NCBI RefSeq assembly: GCF_028994805.1
Contig: NZ_JAJQQP010000015.1
Coordinates: forward strand, 62,001-126,000
Length of the DNA: 64,000 bases
Reading direction: 5' to 3'
Source of the DNA: Promicromonospora iranensis
GTDB lineage: Bacteria; Actinomycetota; Actinomycetes; Actinomycetales; Cellulomonadaceae
A program made the position numbers and the translations under genes. How positions within the stretch are numbered: the first letter of the stretch is position 1; each line of letters starts with the position of its first letter. Positions 35,501 to 43,484 of this stretch are shown here, piece by piece. A model generated the notes under the pieces. It saw only the letters and a list, made by a program, of their open reading frames with translations, did no database searches and was not told the DNA's origin.

Positions 35501-36164
35501 GGACCGCATCCTGACCGACCAGATCATGGACCCGACGGTGGTCTACGGGTACTTCCCGGTGTGGTCGGAGGGGAACTCCGTGGTGGTGGCTCATCACGGT
35601 GAGCTCAGCGGGATCGGGGCGCCCGACGGCGGGTCCGGTGGTGCTGTCGGGTCTGAGCGGCTGCGGTTCCACTTCCCGCGGCAGCGTCGGGACCGGCACC
35701 TGTGTCTTGCTGACTTCGTGCGGCCGCGGTCGTGGGTCGAGGAGACCGGGCGGTTCGATGTGCTGCCGGTGCAGCTCGTGACCGTCGGGGACGCTGTCTC
35801 CGCGCACACCGCGAAGCTGTTCGAGGCGAACAAGTACCGGGAGTACATGGAGCTGCACGGGCTGTCCGTGCAGCTGACCGAGGCACTGGCCGAGTTCTGG
35901 CATGCGCGGGTGCGGTCGGAGCTCGGGTTCGCCTCGGAGGAACCCGCCACCGTGGAGGGGATGTTCAAGCTGGAGTACCGCGGGGCACGGATGTCGCTCG
36001 GATACCCGGCGTGCCCCGACATGGAGGACCGGCACAAGGTGGTGGAGCTGCTGCGGCCTGAGCGGGTCGGGGTGACTCTGTCGGACGAGCTGCAGCTGCA
36101 TCCGGAGCAGTCGACGGACGCGTTTGTGTTCCACCACCCGGAGGCGAAGTACTTCTCCGTGTAG
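32559..36164 (+). CDS. metH: Cobalamin-dependent methionine synthase
   Basis: The 1201-residue enzyme contains all four modules. The homocysteine-binding barrel (about 20-330) carries the zinc ligands C241 (MNCATG) and C307/C308 (GGCCGTT). The methyltetrahydrofolate-binding barrel follows (from about 355, FLAIGERTNANGSKAFREAML). The cobalamin domain (about 650-890) has H759 in DVHDIGKN. The C-terminal S-adenosylmethionine activation domain includes RMSLGYPACPDMEDRHKV. It transfers a methyl group from methyltetrahydrofolate to homocysteine. The frame is open far upstream, but the SDR gene occupies that DNA; GTG 32559 follows a -10 box. Its last 27 bases are repeated downstream. Confidence 0.96.
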   Translation: MTALPSALPALGERSAALLEAMRTRVVVADGAMGTMIQAANPTLEDYEGLEGCNEILTVSRPDIIAGVHDGFLEVGVDAIESNTFGTNWSNLSDYGIDDRIRELARKGAALARERADVYSTPERPRWVLGSMGPGTKLPSLGHTTYAHLRDTFAEQAAGLIEGGADALLIETSQDLLQAKAAVTGCRQAMAPVEEGGVGQRVAIIVSVTVETTGTMLMGSEIGAALVALQALGIDAIGMNCATGPEQMSEHLRHLSQHAEIPVACMPNAGLPVLGPNGASYPLTPEELAAAHTQFAREFGLGLVGGCCGTTPEHMRLVVEAVGGAPVATREPVRENAVASLYSATDLRQETSFLAIGERTNANGSKAFREAMLESRWDDVVDIARAQTRDGAHLLDVCVDYVGRDGVEDVRAVVSRLASASTLPLVIDSTEPAVIRAGLELLGGRGVVNSVNFEDGDGPTSRFGRIMPAVMEHGAAVVALTIDEEGQARTADHKVAIASRLIDTLVNDWGMRVDDIIVDALTFPIATGQEETRRDAIETIEAIREITRKYPGVHTTLGVSNVSFGLNPAARAVLNSVFLHEATAAGLDSAIVHAAKILPLASIPDEQRQTALDLVWDKREWDADGNLTYDPLSKLLDLFEGVDAGAIRDARAAELAGLPVGERLARRIIDGARKGLEPDLEEALGDGMKALDIVNDHLLEGMKVVGELFGKGEMQLPFVLQSAEVMKAAVALLEPHMEKVEGDQTKGTIVLATVRGDVHDIGKNLVDIILTNNGYKVVNIGIKQPVSAMIDAAIEHDADVIGMSGLLVKSTVVMKENLEELASRGYDKRWPVLLGGAALTRTYVEDDLAGQFPGVVRYAKDAFEGLRLMEPLVRVARGASPDDVGLPALKKRRHAVVTVTQTAEEDLPERSDVAADNPVPDPPFWGTRIVKGVQLSEYAAFLDERATFMGQWGLKPGRSSDGASYEELVETEGRPRLAEWMDRILTDQIMDPTVVYGYFPVWSEGNSVVVAHHGELSGIGAPDGGSGGAVGSERLRFHFPRQRRDRHLCLADFVRPRSWVEETGRFDVLPVQLVTVGDAVSAHTAKLFEANKYREYMELHGLSVQLTEALAEFWHARVRSELGFASEEPATVEGMFKLEYRGARMSLGYPACPDMEDRHKVVELLRPERVGVTLSDELQLHPEQSTDAFVFHHPEAKYFSV
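36136..36162 (+). other. Putative attachment core at the metH 3' end
   Basis: The last codons of metH (36136-36162) recur in the accessory region. The 16 bases 36147-36162 (AAGTACTTCTCCGTGT) are repeated exactly at 43286-43301, and the 17 bases 36136-36152 recur with one mismatch at 62091-62107. Gene 3' ends are common island targets; no integrase was seen. Confidence 0.45.
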
Positions 36165-36263
36165 CAATTCGGGACCTCAGGGCTGACGCAAGTGGACGCG
36201 GTCCGGTTTCATCCGAAAACCACCCAAGGTGTCGTGACGGTGTCGACCATCTACCGTGTGGTC

Positions 36264-37409
36264 ATGAGCGACGATTCAGTCGGGACTCGCGGAGCAACTG
36301 GCGGCACACCATCCACTGCAGCGATTGCTGTTGCGGGGTTCTTGATACTGATCGTCTCCGAGGCGCTGATTGGCCAGCTTGTTCAGACGGCGGTTCTGCG
36401 CTGGTTGCCGCAGCTTCTAGCAGCGATCATTCTGCTGGCGACGGTATGGCTCTACTGGCGCGGCGGACGCTTTAACCGCAATGAGCTGACCAAGGCAGCA
36501 CGCTGGGAACGCATCGCCGCCCGGAGTGGTTCGGCACTACTAACCCTGGTTTACCTAGCGCTGACCATCTCGGTGCAGACGAGCGGTTTCTGGCCGACAC
36601 TCGCCACCGCAGCCAGTCTCAGTGGAGGTGCCGCACTGGCGCTCCGGGAGGTTCTGTCACCCCGCCCTGCCATCGGCACAACTGTTGTCGCGCTTGCGAT
36701 TCTGTTGTTCGGTGTCGCGGCTCTGCAAGTTGGGTTCGCTGCCTTCCAGTTTGAGTGGGTCCTCGGAATCTCTCTGCTGATACTGGCGGCCACATTCCTT
36801 CTACTAGCCATGAGGCTTCTCAACGGCCGCTCAGCCCTCAGCGGATACGCACTGATCTTGGGCGGCTTGTCCTGCTTTTCATTCGGCATGACTGAACTGT
36901 TTAGCGGATCGACGCTGAGTACTGGGATCTTCTTATTCGGTCTCGCCATAATCGGACTGGGCATTGCCGTCATGCGGGACGATCCAGTCCTGGCCTCAAT
37001 CGCCTGTATGGCCTGTGGCGCTGTCCTGCTGCTCGCGGCCGTCACGGGCCCGCGCGAAGGGCCCATCTGGCCTCGGGTAACAGTCCTGCTGTTGGGCATC
37101 GCCTTCTTGCTGGCGAGCCTCGCTGTCCTGCGCAGCAAGTCGATTTTCGGGAGGACTAACTCGACCCTGGCGGCCATTGCCATCCTGCTGCCATGTGTTG
37201 GCGGCATACAACTCGGCTTCGCGGTTCTGCAAGGGGGGCTGACCATATTTGGAATCACATTGCTGGCGCTATGCATCGCCGCCTTTGTGCTCAGCACCAG
37301 CGCGCTCTGGCCAACGGGTTCATTTCGCCGGCGGTGGGTCCACCTGCGCAACTACCTGACGGAACGGCCCGGAATCTCACCGCCTGTGGGCATGCACAAG
37401 GGTCGATAG
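36264..37409 (+). CDS. Polytopic membrane protein of unknown function
   Basis: The protein (381 residues from ATG 36264; an in-frame GTG at 36192 would extend it) is almost entirely hydrophobic, with about ten to eleven predicted helices and short loops. Segments such as GGLSCFSFGMTELFSG and GGIQLGFAVLQGGLTIFG suggest internal repeats. I do not recognise a family. GC content and third-codon G/C are visibly lower than in metH, which ends 100 bases earlier, so the gene marks the beginning of acquired DNA. Confidence 0.7.
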   Translation: MSDDSVGTRGATGGTPSTAAIAVAGFLILIVSEALIGQLVQTAVLRWLPQLLAAIILLATVWLYWRGGRFNRNELTKAARWERIAARSGSALLTLVYLALTISVQTSGFWPTLATAASLSGGAALALREVLSPRPAIGTTVVALAILLFGVAALQVGFAAFQFEWVLGISLLILAATFLLLAMRLLNGRSALSGYALILGGLSCFSFGMTELFSGSTLSTGIFLFGLAIIGLGIAVMRDDPVLASIACMACGAVLLLAAVTGPREGPIWPRVTVLLLGIAFLLASLAVLRSKSIFGRTNSTLAAIAILLPCVGGIQLGFAVLQGGLTIFGITLLALCIAAFVLSTSALWPTGSFRRRWVHLRNYLTERPGISPPVGMHKGR

Positions 37410-37418
37410 CATCACCCG

Positions 37419-38120
37419 ATGGATTCCATGACAGTGACGACACCTGACGGCGCGCGACTCCATGTAGGAGTCTGCGGCACCGGGCCGGGCGTCGTCGTGC
37501 TGTCGGGCGGACCGGGCGCCGTCCACTACCTGGAGTCCGACGAGCTGGCTCCGCAAGGCTTCCGGGCGTGGTTCCCGGAACCTCGCGGCGTCGGCCGGTC
37601 GGGAGGTGGGCCACACACGATGGCGCAGGCCGTGGCCGATCTCGAGGAGGTGCGCAGAGCAGCCGGCGTCGAGCGGTGGACCGTACTCGGCCATTCCTGG
37701 GGCAGCGACCTCGCCGTCCGCTATGCGCTCGACCGTCCGGAGCCGGTGGTCCAGGTCGTCGGGATCGCCGGGCACGGGCTGCACAAGGACCGCTCCTGGT
37801 CCGCGGAGTACGAGGCGGGAAAGACCGCGGATCCAGGCCCCGACATCGCCTGGTCGCCCGAGGTCCACGCCGCGCTCCAGGAGTCGTTCCTCGACTGGAT
37901 CCACGAGCCCGGCCTGTGGCGCAGCCTCGCCGACTCGCGGGTGCCGATGGCCTTCCTGGCCGCGGGCGTGGACATCCGCCCGTCGTGGCCGCTGGCGCAG
38001 CTGGGCGAGCTCGTCCCGGGCGGCCGCTTCGAGACGGTTCCTGACGTCCCGCACGACTTCTGGCACACCGACCCAAAGCTGTGGGGCGTGGTAGTCACCG
38101 CAGCCTGCCGCCCATCCTGA
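37419..38120 (+). CDS. Alpha/beta hydrolase
   Basis: The 233-residue protein has the oxyanion motif SGGPGAVHYL, as in proline iminopeptidases, the nucleophile elbow GHSWGS (S93) and a late VPHDF histidine. It is shorter than proline iminopeptidases (usually about 310 residues) because the cap domain is nearly absent. So a small esterase/peptidase is more likely. ATG 37428 is an alternative start. It follows the membrane protein by nine bases and returns to high GC. Confidence 0.82.
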   Translation: MDSMTVTTPDGARLHVGVCGTGPGVVVLSGGPGAVHYLESDELAPQGFRAWFPEPRGVGRSGGGPHTMAQAVADLEEVRRAAGVERWTVLGHSWGSDLAVRYALDRPEPVVQVVGIAGHGLHKDRSWSAEYEAGKTADPGPDIAWSPEVHAALQESFLDWIHEPGLWRSLADSRVPMAFLAAGVDIRPSWPLAQLGELVPGGRFETVPDVPHDFWHTDPKLWGVVVTAACRPS

Positions 38121-38128
38121 CCGGCTGA

Positions 38129-38314
38129 CTGCAAATCGACAGCGCTTGGACGTACCTCCAGACCGGCAGCGATCCTGAGGTGGTGATCAACCTGCTCGAG
38201 GCCGAGCGGTTTGCTCCTCGGACCGTGCACCACAGCACGAGTGTCCGTGGCCTGGTGGCCCAGATACTCGACCGTCGAAGCGGACTCGCACGACGTGTCG
38301 GCGTCGCCGCATGA
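38129..38314 (+). pseudogene. C-terminal gene fragment upstream of the flavoprotein gene
   Basis: A 61-codon frame is open directly after an in-frame TGA and reads SAWTYLQTGSDPEVVINLL then EAERFAPRTVHHSTSVRGL, ending RRVGVAA. Its stop overlaps the ATG of the flavoprotein gene (ATGA), the spacing of an intact operon, but no proper start or N-terminal domain is present. I read it as the 3' end of a gene whose 5' part was lost at the junction after the hydrolase gene. Confidence 0.55.
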
Positions 38315-38844
38315 GCACCCAGAGCATCTACGTCATCGCTTCAGCCGCCCCGCCGGTCCAGCACATCAAGCACCTCCTCGACGTGCTCGACGACACCGGA
38401 TGGCAACCGTGTCTGATCCTCACGCCGACCGCAGCGACATGGGTCGACGTCGATGACTTAGCCGCTCGCGTGGACGGACTCCTGCGGGTGCAGCCCCGGA
38501 CCCCGCAAGATCCTGACCCTCTGCCTCGTGCCGACGTCGTGCTCGCGGCGCCCCTGACCTTCAACACCCTCAACAAGTGGGCGAGCGGAATCAGCGACAC
38601 CCTCGCCCTCGGACTGCTGAACGAGGCCATCGGCCTCGACCTACCGGTGTTGGCGGCGCCCGTGATCAAGGCCGTTCTGCGAACACACCCTGCGTACCCG
38701 GCAAGCATCGCAACACTTCAACGTGCCGGTGTGCACCTGATGGACCCGGACAGGGTGACGATTCGTCGCGACGACGGCACCGTCACCGCCGACTGGAGTG
38801 CCATCGCGCAGCGCCTGGACCAACTCGCTCCTCCGAAGCCGTAG
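38311..38844 (+). CDS. Flavoprotein of the phosphopantothenoylcysteine-decarboxylase fold
   Basis: The 177-residue protein has a Rossmann-like flavoprotein layout: YVIASAAPPVQHIKHLLDVL at the start, then ADVVLAAPLTFNTLNKWASGISDTLALGLLNEAIG. This is the flavin-contact motif of CoaC/LanD/Dfp-type (HFCD) proteins. LPVLAAPVIKAVLRTHPAYPASIATLQRAGV follows. Members bind FMN and many oxidatively decarboxylate peptidyl cysteines. The ATGA overlap with the upstream fragment shows it once belonged to a longer operon. The substrate is unknown; a regulator, kinase and phosphatase nearby suggest a conserved module. Confidence 0.8.
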   Translation: MSTQSIYVIASAAPPVQHIKHLLDVLDDTGWQPCLILTPTAATWVDVDDLAARVDGLLRVQPRTPQDPDPLPRADVVLAAPLTFNTLNKWASGISDTLALGLLNEAIGLDLPVLAAPVIKAVLRTHPAYPASIATLQRAGVHLMDPDRVTIRRDDGTVTADWSAIAQRLDQLAPPKP

Positions 38845-38869
38845 TGGGCGAGTGGCCGACATATCGGGG

Positions 38870-39547
38870 CTACGAGGCAGCAACCAAGCGGCGCGTGAAT
38901 CCGACGTCCACGAGTCTGTCGTACGCGGCCCGCACCACTGCAGGAACCTGAACCGGTACCGCAAACCCGGCCTCGGCGTACACCCATAGGCGCTGCGTAT
39001 CCCCGACGAGCATGTTCAGCACTCGGTCCGGATCAGCGATGGACTCGATGTATTCCTCCAGCCCCAGCCAACGCACCGAACACACCAGGTCGAGCGATGG
39101 CCAGACCTTCCGGGCAGTCGCCCACGCGCGTCGTTGCTGGTACGGCTTACTGATGATCGTCGCCGATGACACTTCCATGTCCTGCGCTGCCAGCAGGTCC
39201 CGCGTGAACCTGAAGTTCTCACTGGTATTGGTCGCCCTCGGCTCGACGATGATCGCCTGGTGCGGGACGCCGAGCTCCCTGGCTCGATCGGCGAAGTGGA
39301 CCGCCTCACCCCGAGGGAACCGCTCAACCGTCGTAGGTGCATTCGCTCCCGTGAAGACCACGACAGGGAAGCGCCCCTTCTGGTACAGATCCGCAGCGCG
39401 TTCCGCCACGCCGATGTCGTGACTACCCAGGCCGATCCCGATATCGGTCGCTCGACCTTCGTCAGGCATCTGATGAAAGTCCCAGAGGACCTGAGCGTCC
39501 TGCATCACACCTGCGGAAAGCATGACCGCCAGTTTGGCATGGAACAT
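38870..39547 (-). CDS. YdcF/SanA-type (DUF218) protein
   Basis: The 225-residue protein (ATG 39547; open frame to 39670) shows the DUF218 pattern: GIGLGSHDIGVAERAADLYQKGRFPVVVFTGAN, EAVHFADRARELGVPHQAIIVEPRATNTSENFRFTRDLL and TIISKPYQQRRAWATARKVWP. Family members in E. coli bind S-adenosylmethionine or affect the envelope; biochemical roles are largely open. It is encoded opposite to its neighbours, between the flavoprotein (convergent) and the XRE regulator (divergent). No membrane helix is evident. Confidence 0.8.
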   Translation of the reverse strand: MFHAKLAVMLSAGVMQDAQVLWDFHQMPDEGRATDIGIGLGSHDIGVAERAADLYQKGRFPVVVFTGANAPTTVERFPRGEAVHFADRARELGVPHQAIIVEPRATNTSENFRFTRDLLAAQDMEVSSATIISKPYQQRRAWATARKVWPSLDLVCSVRWLGLEEYIESIADPDRVLNMLVGDTQRLWVYAEAGFAVPVQVPAVVRAAYDRLVDVGFTRRLVAAS

Positions 39548-39722
39548 CCCGCGCTGTGTTCGCGTGCGGTCCACCCGTCGCTCGACGGCATTCTGGACAG
39601 CATCTCCGGCATTCTGACGTCGTGCCTGCCATCCTGCCCCGACCGTCACTACGCTGGTGATGCACTGCACGCACGGATGCGCGCATTAGCACCACCGCGA
39701 GACAGCCGGCGAAGGGGAAGCC

Positions 39723-41072
39723 GTGGCCAACGGGCATTTGCGCCGACGCCGAGAGGCGATCATGTCGCCGTCGCGCAGCGGTCTGCCTATGACCCGTGCC
39801 GAGCTGGCCGCCGCGGTCAACCAGTACGTTTGGAAGACGACGGGCATGCACTGCCATCTCGACGCTGACACCCTCGCTCGCTACGAGCGCGGACAGATCC
39901 GCTGGCCGGGCGCGACGTACCGCGACGGCTTACGCGCTGTCCTCGGCGTCGAGACGGACGCCGATCTCGGGTTCTTCCCAACGCGTCGGGGCAAGACCGT
40001 CGGCCCGACTAGTCAAGCACTTGCCCGCCAAACAGTTGCTTCCGATGAGTTGACCGATCCCGTGAATCGACGCCAGTTTCTGCAAACGCTGACGGCCGCA
40101 GGCATGAGTGCGTCCCTGGATGGCTTCGCGCGGGAGCTCGATCTACTCACGCCCGCTCGGGTAGTGACTGAGGCAGATATCGCTCGGCTGAGATCGGCCG
40201 GCGAATTCTTCACGTCGTGGGCCCACGTCCATGGCGGACAGGAGATTGGGCAGGCGGTCTCAGCCGAGATGTCCCGCGCCGTTGACCTCCTCAATACTTC
40301 ATGTCCGCCCCGTCTCAAGCCCAAATTGCTCACGGCCGTCGGGCAGCTCGGTGTGGCCACCGGGTCGCTGCTCTTTGATGCGCACCAGCACCCACTGTCC
40401 GAAAGGATCTTGGCGTTTGCGACGGCCTGTGCGGAAGAGGGCAACGACTGGAAGCTGCGCGCAAAGGCCCTCTCGTGGCGGGCACGCCAGGCGGTCTGGG
40501 TCGGCGATGTGGATGGAGGCCTGACGTTCGCACAGCTGGGTCTCGTGCGCCCTGACCGCCTGACGCCGACCGAGCGGGCGATGCTGCATACCGCAGTGGC
40601 TCGCGCCCACGGTCGGCTCGGTGACATACCGGCCACGCTCCGTGCAATTGGTGACGCAGACGACGCGTTCGCCGAGGCCGACCCTGCGAACGACGTCCCA
40701 TGGATGGCGTACTACGACCACGCCCAGCACTCTGGCGACACCGGCCATGCTCTCTACGAGTTGGCGGTCCACGGTGTGCACATCGACGAAGCAAGCGGTC
40801 GACTCGCGACCGCGGTCGCCAACCACCCCGACATCTACATCCGGTCACGTTCGTTCTCAGGGTTCAAGCTCGCGGCGCTCACCATGCACTCCGGTGACCC
40901 GCACGAAGCAGTCCAGGTTGCCCAGAATGCAGTTCGTGACGCGGCAGGCGTGCGATCGCAGCGCGTGCGGCGTACCGCTCTGGAGATCGTCGCGCCAGCT
41001 GGACGCCACCGCACGAACGAAAGTGTCGCTCCGCTGCTGGCCGACCTGAGAACCGTCGGTACCGCCGCATGA
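39723..41072 (+). CDS. XRE-family regulator with TPR-like C-terminus
   Basis: The 449-residue protein, common in Streptomyces-type genomes, has an N-terminal helix-turn-helix region (about residues 23-75: MTRAELAAAVNQYVWKTTG, then LDADTLARYERGQIRWPGATYRDGLRAVLGV). A short NRRQFLQTLTAAG segment follows. The rest is a long helical repeat region (about 140-440) with TPR-like units such as RAHGRLGDIPATLRAIGDADDAF. The start is GTG 39723. The stop overlaps the phosphotransferase start (ATGA). It is probably the regulator of this small module and may sense a ligand through the repeats. Confidence 0.82.
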   Translation: MANGHLRRRREAIMSPSRSGLPMTRAELAAAVNQYVWKTTGMHCHLDADTLARYERGQIRWPGATYRDGLRAVLGVETDADLGFFPTRRGKTVGPTSQALARQTVASDELTDPVNRRQFLQTLTAAGMSASLDGFARELDLLTPARVVTEADIARLRSAGEFFTSWAHVHGGQEIGQAVSAEMSRAVDLLNTSCPPRLKPKLLTAVGQLGVATGSLLFDAHQHPLSERILAFATACAEEGNDWKLRAKALSWRARQAVWVGDVDGGLTFAQLGLVRPDRLTPTERAMLHTAVARAHGRLGDIPATLRAIGDADDAFAEADPANDVPWMAYYDHAQHSGDTGHALYELAVHGVHIDEASGRLATAVANHPDIYIRSRSFSGFKLAALTMHSGDPHEAVQVAQNAVRDAAGVRSQRVRRTALEIVAPAGRHRTNESVAPLLADLRTVGTAA

Positions 41073-41944
41073 CGACGGCTCGCCAGATGCTCGATGCTGC
41101 CTGCGCGCAGGTCGGGCTATCGTCCGCCGACGCCGTGCTCCTTCGTCAGGGCGAGAACCAGGTCTACCGCCTGCCAGGCAGAGTCGTAGTCCGCATCAAC
41201 AAACCCGGCCAGGAGAGCGTCGCCATCCGCGAGGTCTTTCTCGGCCGTTGGCTCAACAACAACGGTTTGCGCGCGGTCCATCCGCTCACTGTCACGCAAC
41301 CCGTCGTCGTCGCCGGTCACCCCGTGACCTTTTGGCATGAGCTACCGCCACAGCAACCGGGCACGCCCCGACAGGTGGCGAAGGTCCTCAAACGTCTCCA
41401 CGCACTGCCTGTCCCCGACGAGCTCAAGGAACACAAGGTCGCGCCGTTCGTCCGCCTCAACGAGCGAATCACCGCCGCACAGTGGCTCTCCGACGACGAC
41501 AGCAACTGGCTGCGCGATCGCCTTATGGACCTCCAGACTCGCTGGGACGACCGTCCGGCAGGGCTGCCCGAAGCCGTGATCCACGGCGACGCATGGGCTG
41601 GCAACATCGTCGATGTCGAGGGACAGGGCGTCACGCTGATGGACCTTGAGCGCTGCTCTGTCGGGCCGCCCGAGTGGGACCTGACTTCTACCGCCTGTCG
41701 GCTGACCAGCTACAGCACCCTGACGGCCGCAGAATATGCCCAGTATTGCGACGCTTACGGCGCGGACGTCACCCGATGGGCTGGGTTCGAACTTTTCCGC
41801 GACATCCGTGAGCTGCGGGTCACGTGCTTCGCGGCATACGTCGCCCAGTCACGTTCCGAGCTCCGCGACAACACATACGACCGCGTGAAGAGCCTGCGCG
41901 GCCGCAATGGCCCGCGACCCTGGAAGTGGCAGCCGATCGCCTGA
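41069..41944 (+). CDS. Aminoglycoside-phosphotransferase-family kinase
   Basis: The 291-residue kinase has the APH fold: LRQGENQVYRLPGRVVVRI (nucleotide-contact strand), the Brenner motif VIHGDAWAGNIV and the metal-binding MDLERCSVGPPEWDLTS in place of the usual IDWE. Such enzymes phosphorylate small hydroxyl-bearing molecules; drug resistance is only one option. It is coupled to the XRE gene by ATGA. A HAD phosphatase follows after 148 bases, an opposing kinase/phosphatase pair. The last 103 bases recur as a remnant at 47236-47338. Confidence 0.85.
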   Translation: MTTARQMLDAACAQVGLSSADAVLLRQGENQVYRLPGRVVVRINKPGQESVAIREVFLGRWLNNNGLRAVHPLTVTQPVVVAGHPVTFWHELPPQQPGTPRQVAKVLKRLHALPVPDELKEHKVAPFVRLNERITAAQWLSDDDSNWLRDRLMDLQTRWDDRPAGLPEAVIHGDAWAGNIVDVEGQGVTLMDLERCSVGPPEWDLTSTACRLTSYSTLTAAEYAQYCDAYGADVTRWAGFELFRDIRELRVTCFAAYVAQSRSELRDNTYDRVKSLRGRNGPRPWKWQPIA

Positions 41945-42092
41945 CGCAGATTGCTGGTCCGGCGTTTTTCTGAATGCCGTCAATGATCTCCCTGAATGCC
42001 CTCCTGCTTTGACCCTGGCGGATCAAGAGTTGTAGACAGCACATTTGCGGGTGGAGGAGAACGCCAGAGCACCGTCAGGGGATGCAGAGTTG

Positions 42093-43232
42093 ATGACGAC
42101 TGAGCAGAAGACACGGACTACGACACAGCGCCTGGTCGCGCTCGACATCGACGGGACCCTCATCGGGCAGGACCGCAGGATTCCGCCCGGAACCGTCGCA
42201 GCTTTGGATCTGGTCCGGGCAGCAGGCCATCACGTCGTCCTCGCGACCGGCAGGTCCCTTATCGGCCTCGGACCGATCGCCACCAGGCTGGGCCTGGTCC
42301 AGGGATACGCGGTCTGCTCCAACGGGGCCGTGACGATCCGCCTCGATCCCACCACCCCGACGGGCTACGCGGTAGTCGCCTCCAAGCAGTTCGATCCAAG
42401 CCCGGCGATCCACCAAGCCCTGAGGATCGCACCGGACGTAAGAGTCGCCGTCGAGGAAATCGGCTGGGGCTGGCGCGTCAACACCGCGTTCGATCCAGGC
42501 CACCTCAACGGACCGCAGATGAAGGTGCCGCTCTCAGACCTCGTTGCCGCACCTGCGTCGCGCGTCGCGCTCCACTCCCCCGGCATCGGTCACCACCGCG
42601 ACACCGTGAGCGCCACCGGAGTCACAGCTACTCCCGCCGGCCCAGACTGGCTGGACCTCACCGCTCCGGGAACCAGCAAGGCCGCAGCACTGGAAGCGAT
42701 CCGCACACACCTGAACGTCCCGGCAGAACAGACGGTCGCCGTCGGCGACGGGATCAACGACCTCGAGCTGCTCGCCTGGGCCGCACGATCCGTCGCGATG
42801 GGCAACGCCCCCGCCGTCGTGCAAGCCGCAGCAGACGAGGTCACCGGGACCATCGAGCAGAGCGGCGCGGTCGCCGTCCTGCGCTCCCTGCTGCCGCCCG
42901 CCGTCGACGTCGGCTCCCTGTCACCGCTGGCAGCCCAGCTCGCGACCGCCGTCGCCACCGCACACAGGACCGCGGCGATCGTGCGGGTCTGGCACGGGAC
43001 CGGGACCGGACTCTCCCGCTGCGAGATTTGGACGCTGCGTGAGGGCGCCTGGGTTCGGCACGCCCCGGTCCCCGCCGGAACAGGTGTCACGATGCGCGCG
43101 ATCGAGAGGGCCGCGCGAGAAGCCGGACTCACATATCCACGAGGCGATGAAGGACGCCGTCGCGCCCACTGGCGCGCCTCGGTCCTCCACGACGGCCTGG
43201 CTGGGTTCGACCTGCCTCTGGCAGTCACCTGA
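42093..43232 (+). CDS. Cof-type HAD phosphatase with extra C-terminal domain
   Basis: The protein (379 residues from ATG 42093; an upstream GTG at 42045 is possible) has HAD motifs ALDIDGTLIGQ, LATGRS, and GDGINDLELLAWA near residue 235, with the Cof-type C2 cap between. After about residue 280 it adds a domain of about 100 residues not usual for Cof enzymes: TGTGLSRCEIWTLREGAW, VRHAPVPAGTGVTMRAIE, LTYPRGDEGRRRAHWRA. Exactly this domain is what survives in the two remnants elsewhere. It may dephosphorylate the product of the neighbouring kinase, but this is only inferred from proximity. Confidence 0.85.
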   Translation: MTTEQKTRTTTQRLVALDIDGTLIGQDRRIPPGTVAALDLVRAAGHHVVLATGRSLIGLGPIATRLGLVQGYAVCSNGAVTIRLDPTTPTGYAVVASKQFDPSPAIHQALRIAPDVRVAVEEIGWGWRVNTAFDPGHLNGPQMKVPLSDLVAAPASRVALHSPGIGHHRDTVSATGVTATPAGPDWLDLTAPGTSKAAALEAIRTHLNVPAEQTVAVGDGINDLELLAWAARSVAMGNAPAVVQAAADEVTGTIEQSGAVAVLRSLLPPAVDVGSLSPLAAQLATAVATAHRTAAIVRVWHGTGTGLSRCEIWTLREGAWVRHAPVPAGTGVTMRAIERAAREAGLTYPRGDEGRRRAHWRASVLHDGLAGFDLPLAVT

Positions 43233-43285
43233 CGCCCGCACGCTCGACGCCGGACCGACTTCGTCCAACCCGTCGCCTGGGGACC

Positions 43286-43301
43286 AAGTACTTCTCCGTG
43301 T
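43286..43301 (+). other. Putative attachment repeat closing the first island
   Basis: AAGTACTTCTCCGTGT is identical to the metH 3' end at 36147-36162, 7.1 kb away, and lies 54 bases after the HAD stop. It may be the right end of an inserted segment. Confidence 0.45.
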
Positions 43302-43484
43302 GACCTCTGGGGTGGTGGGCCCGCCGAGCATGGCAGCACGTCCGGGCGCCGGCGTCACGGCTTAAACGATTCGGACCTGCGTCAGCCACGGACCTGAGTG
43401 AGCCCGCGACGCTACGTTGGGCCGGTCCCATCCCAGCCGCGGCCGGCGCCGACGTCTGTCCGCGAGGTGACCGGAGGTTCAGCG

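Noticed and set aside
41069-41944. Aminoglycoside resistance gene
   Set aside because: The fold is APH-like, but the family is broad, the IDWE motif is altered and no resistance context is present, so a substrate is not claimed.
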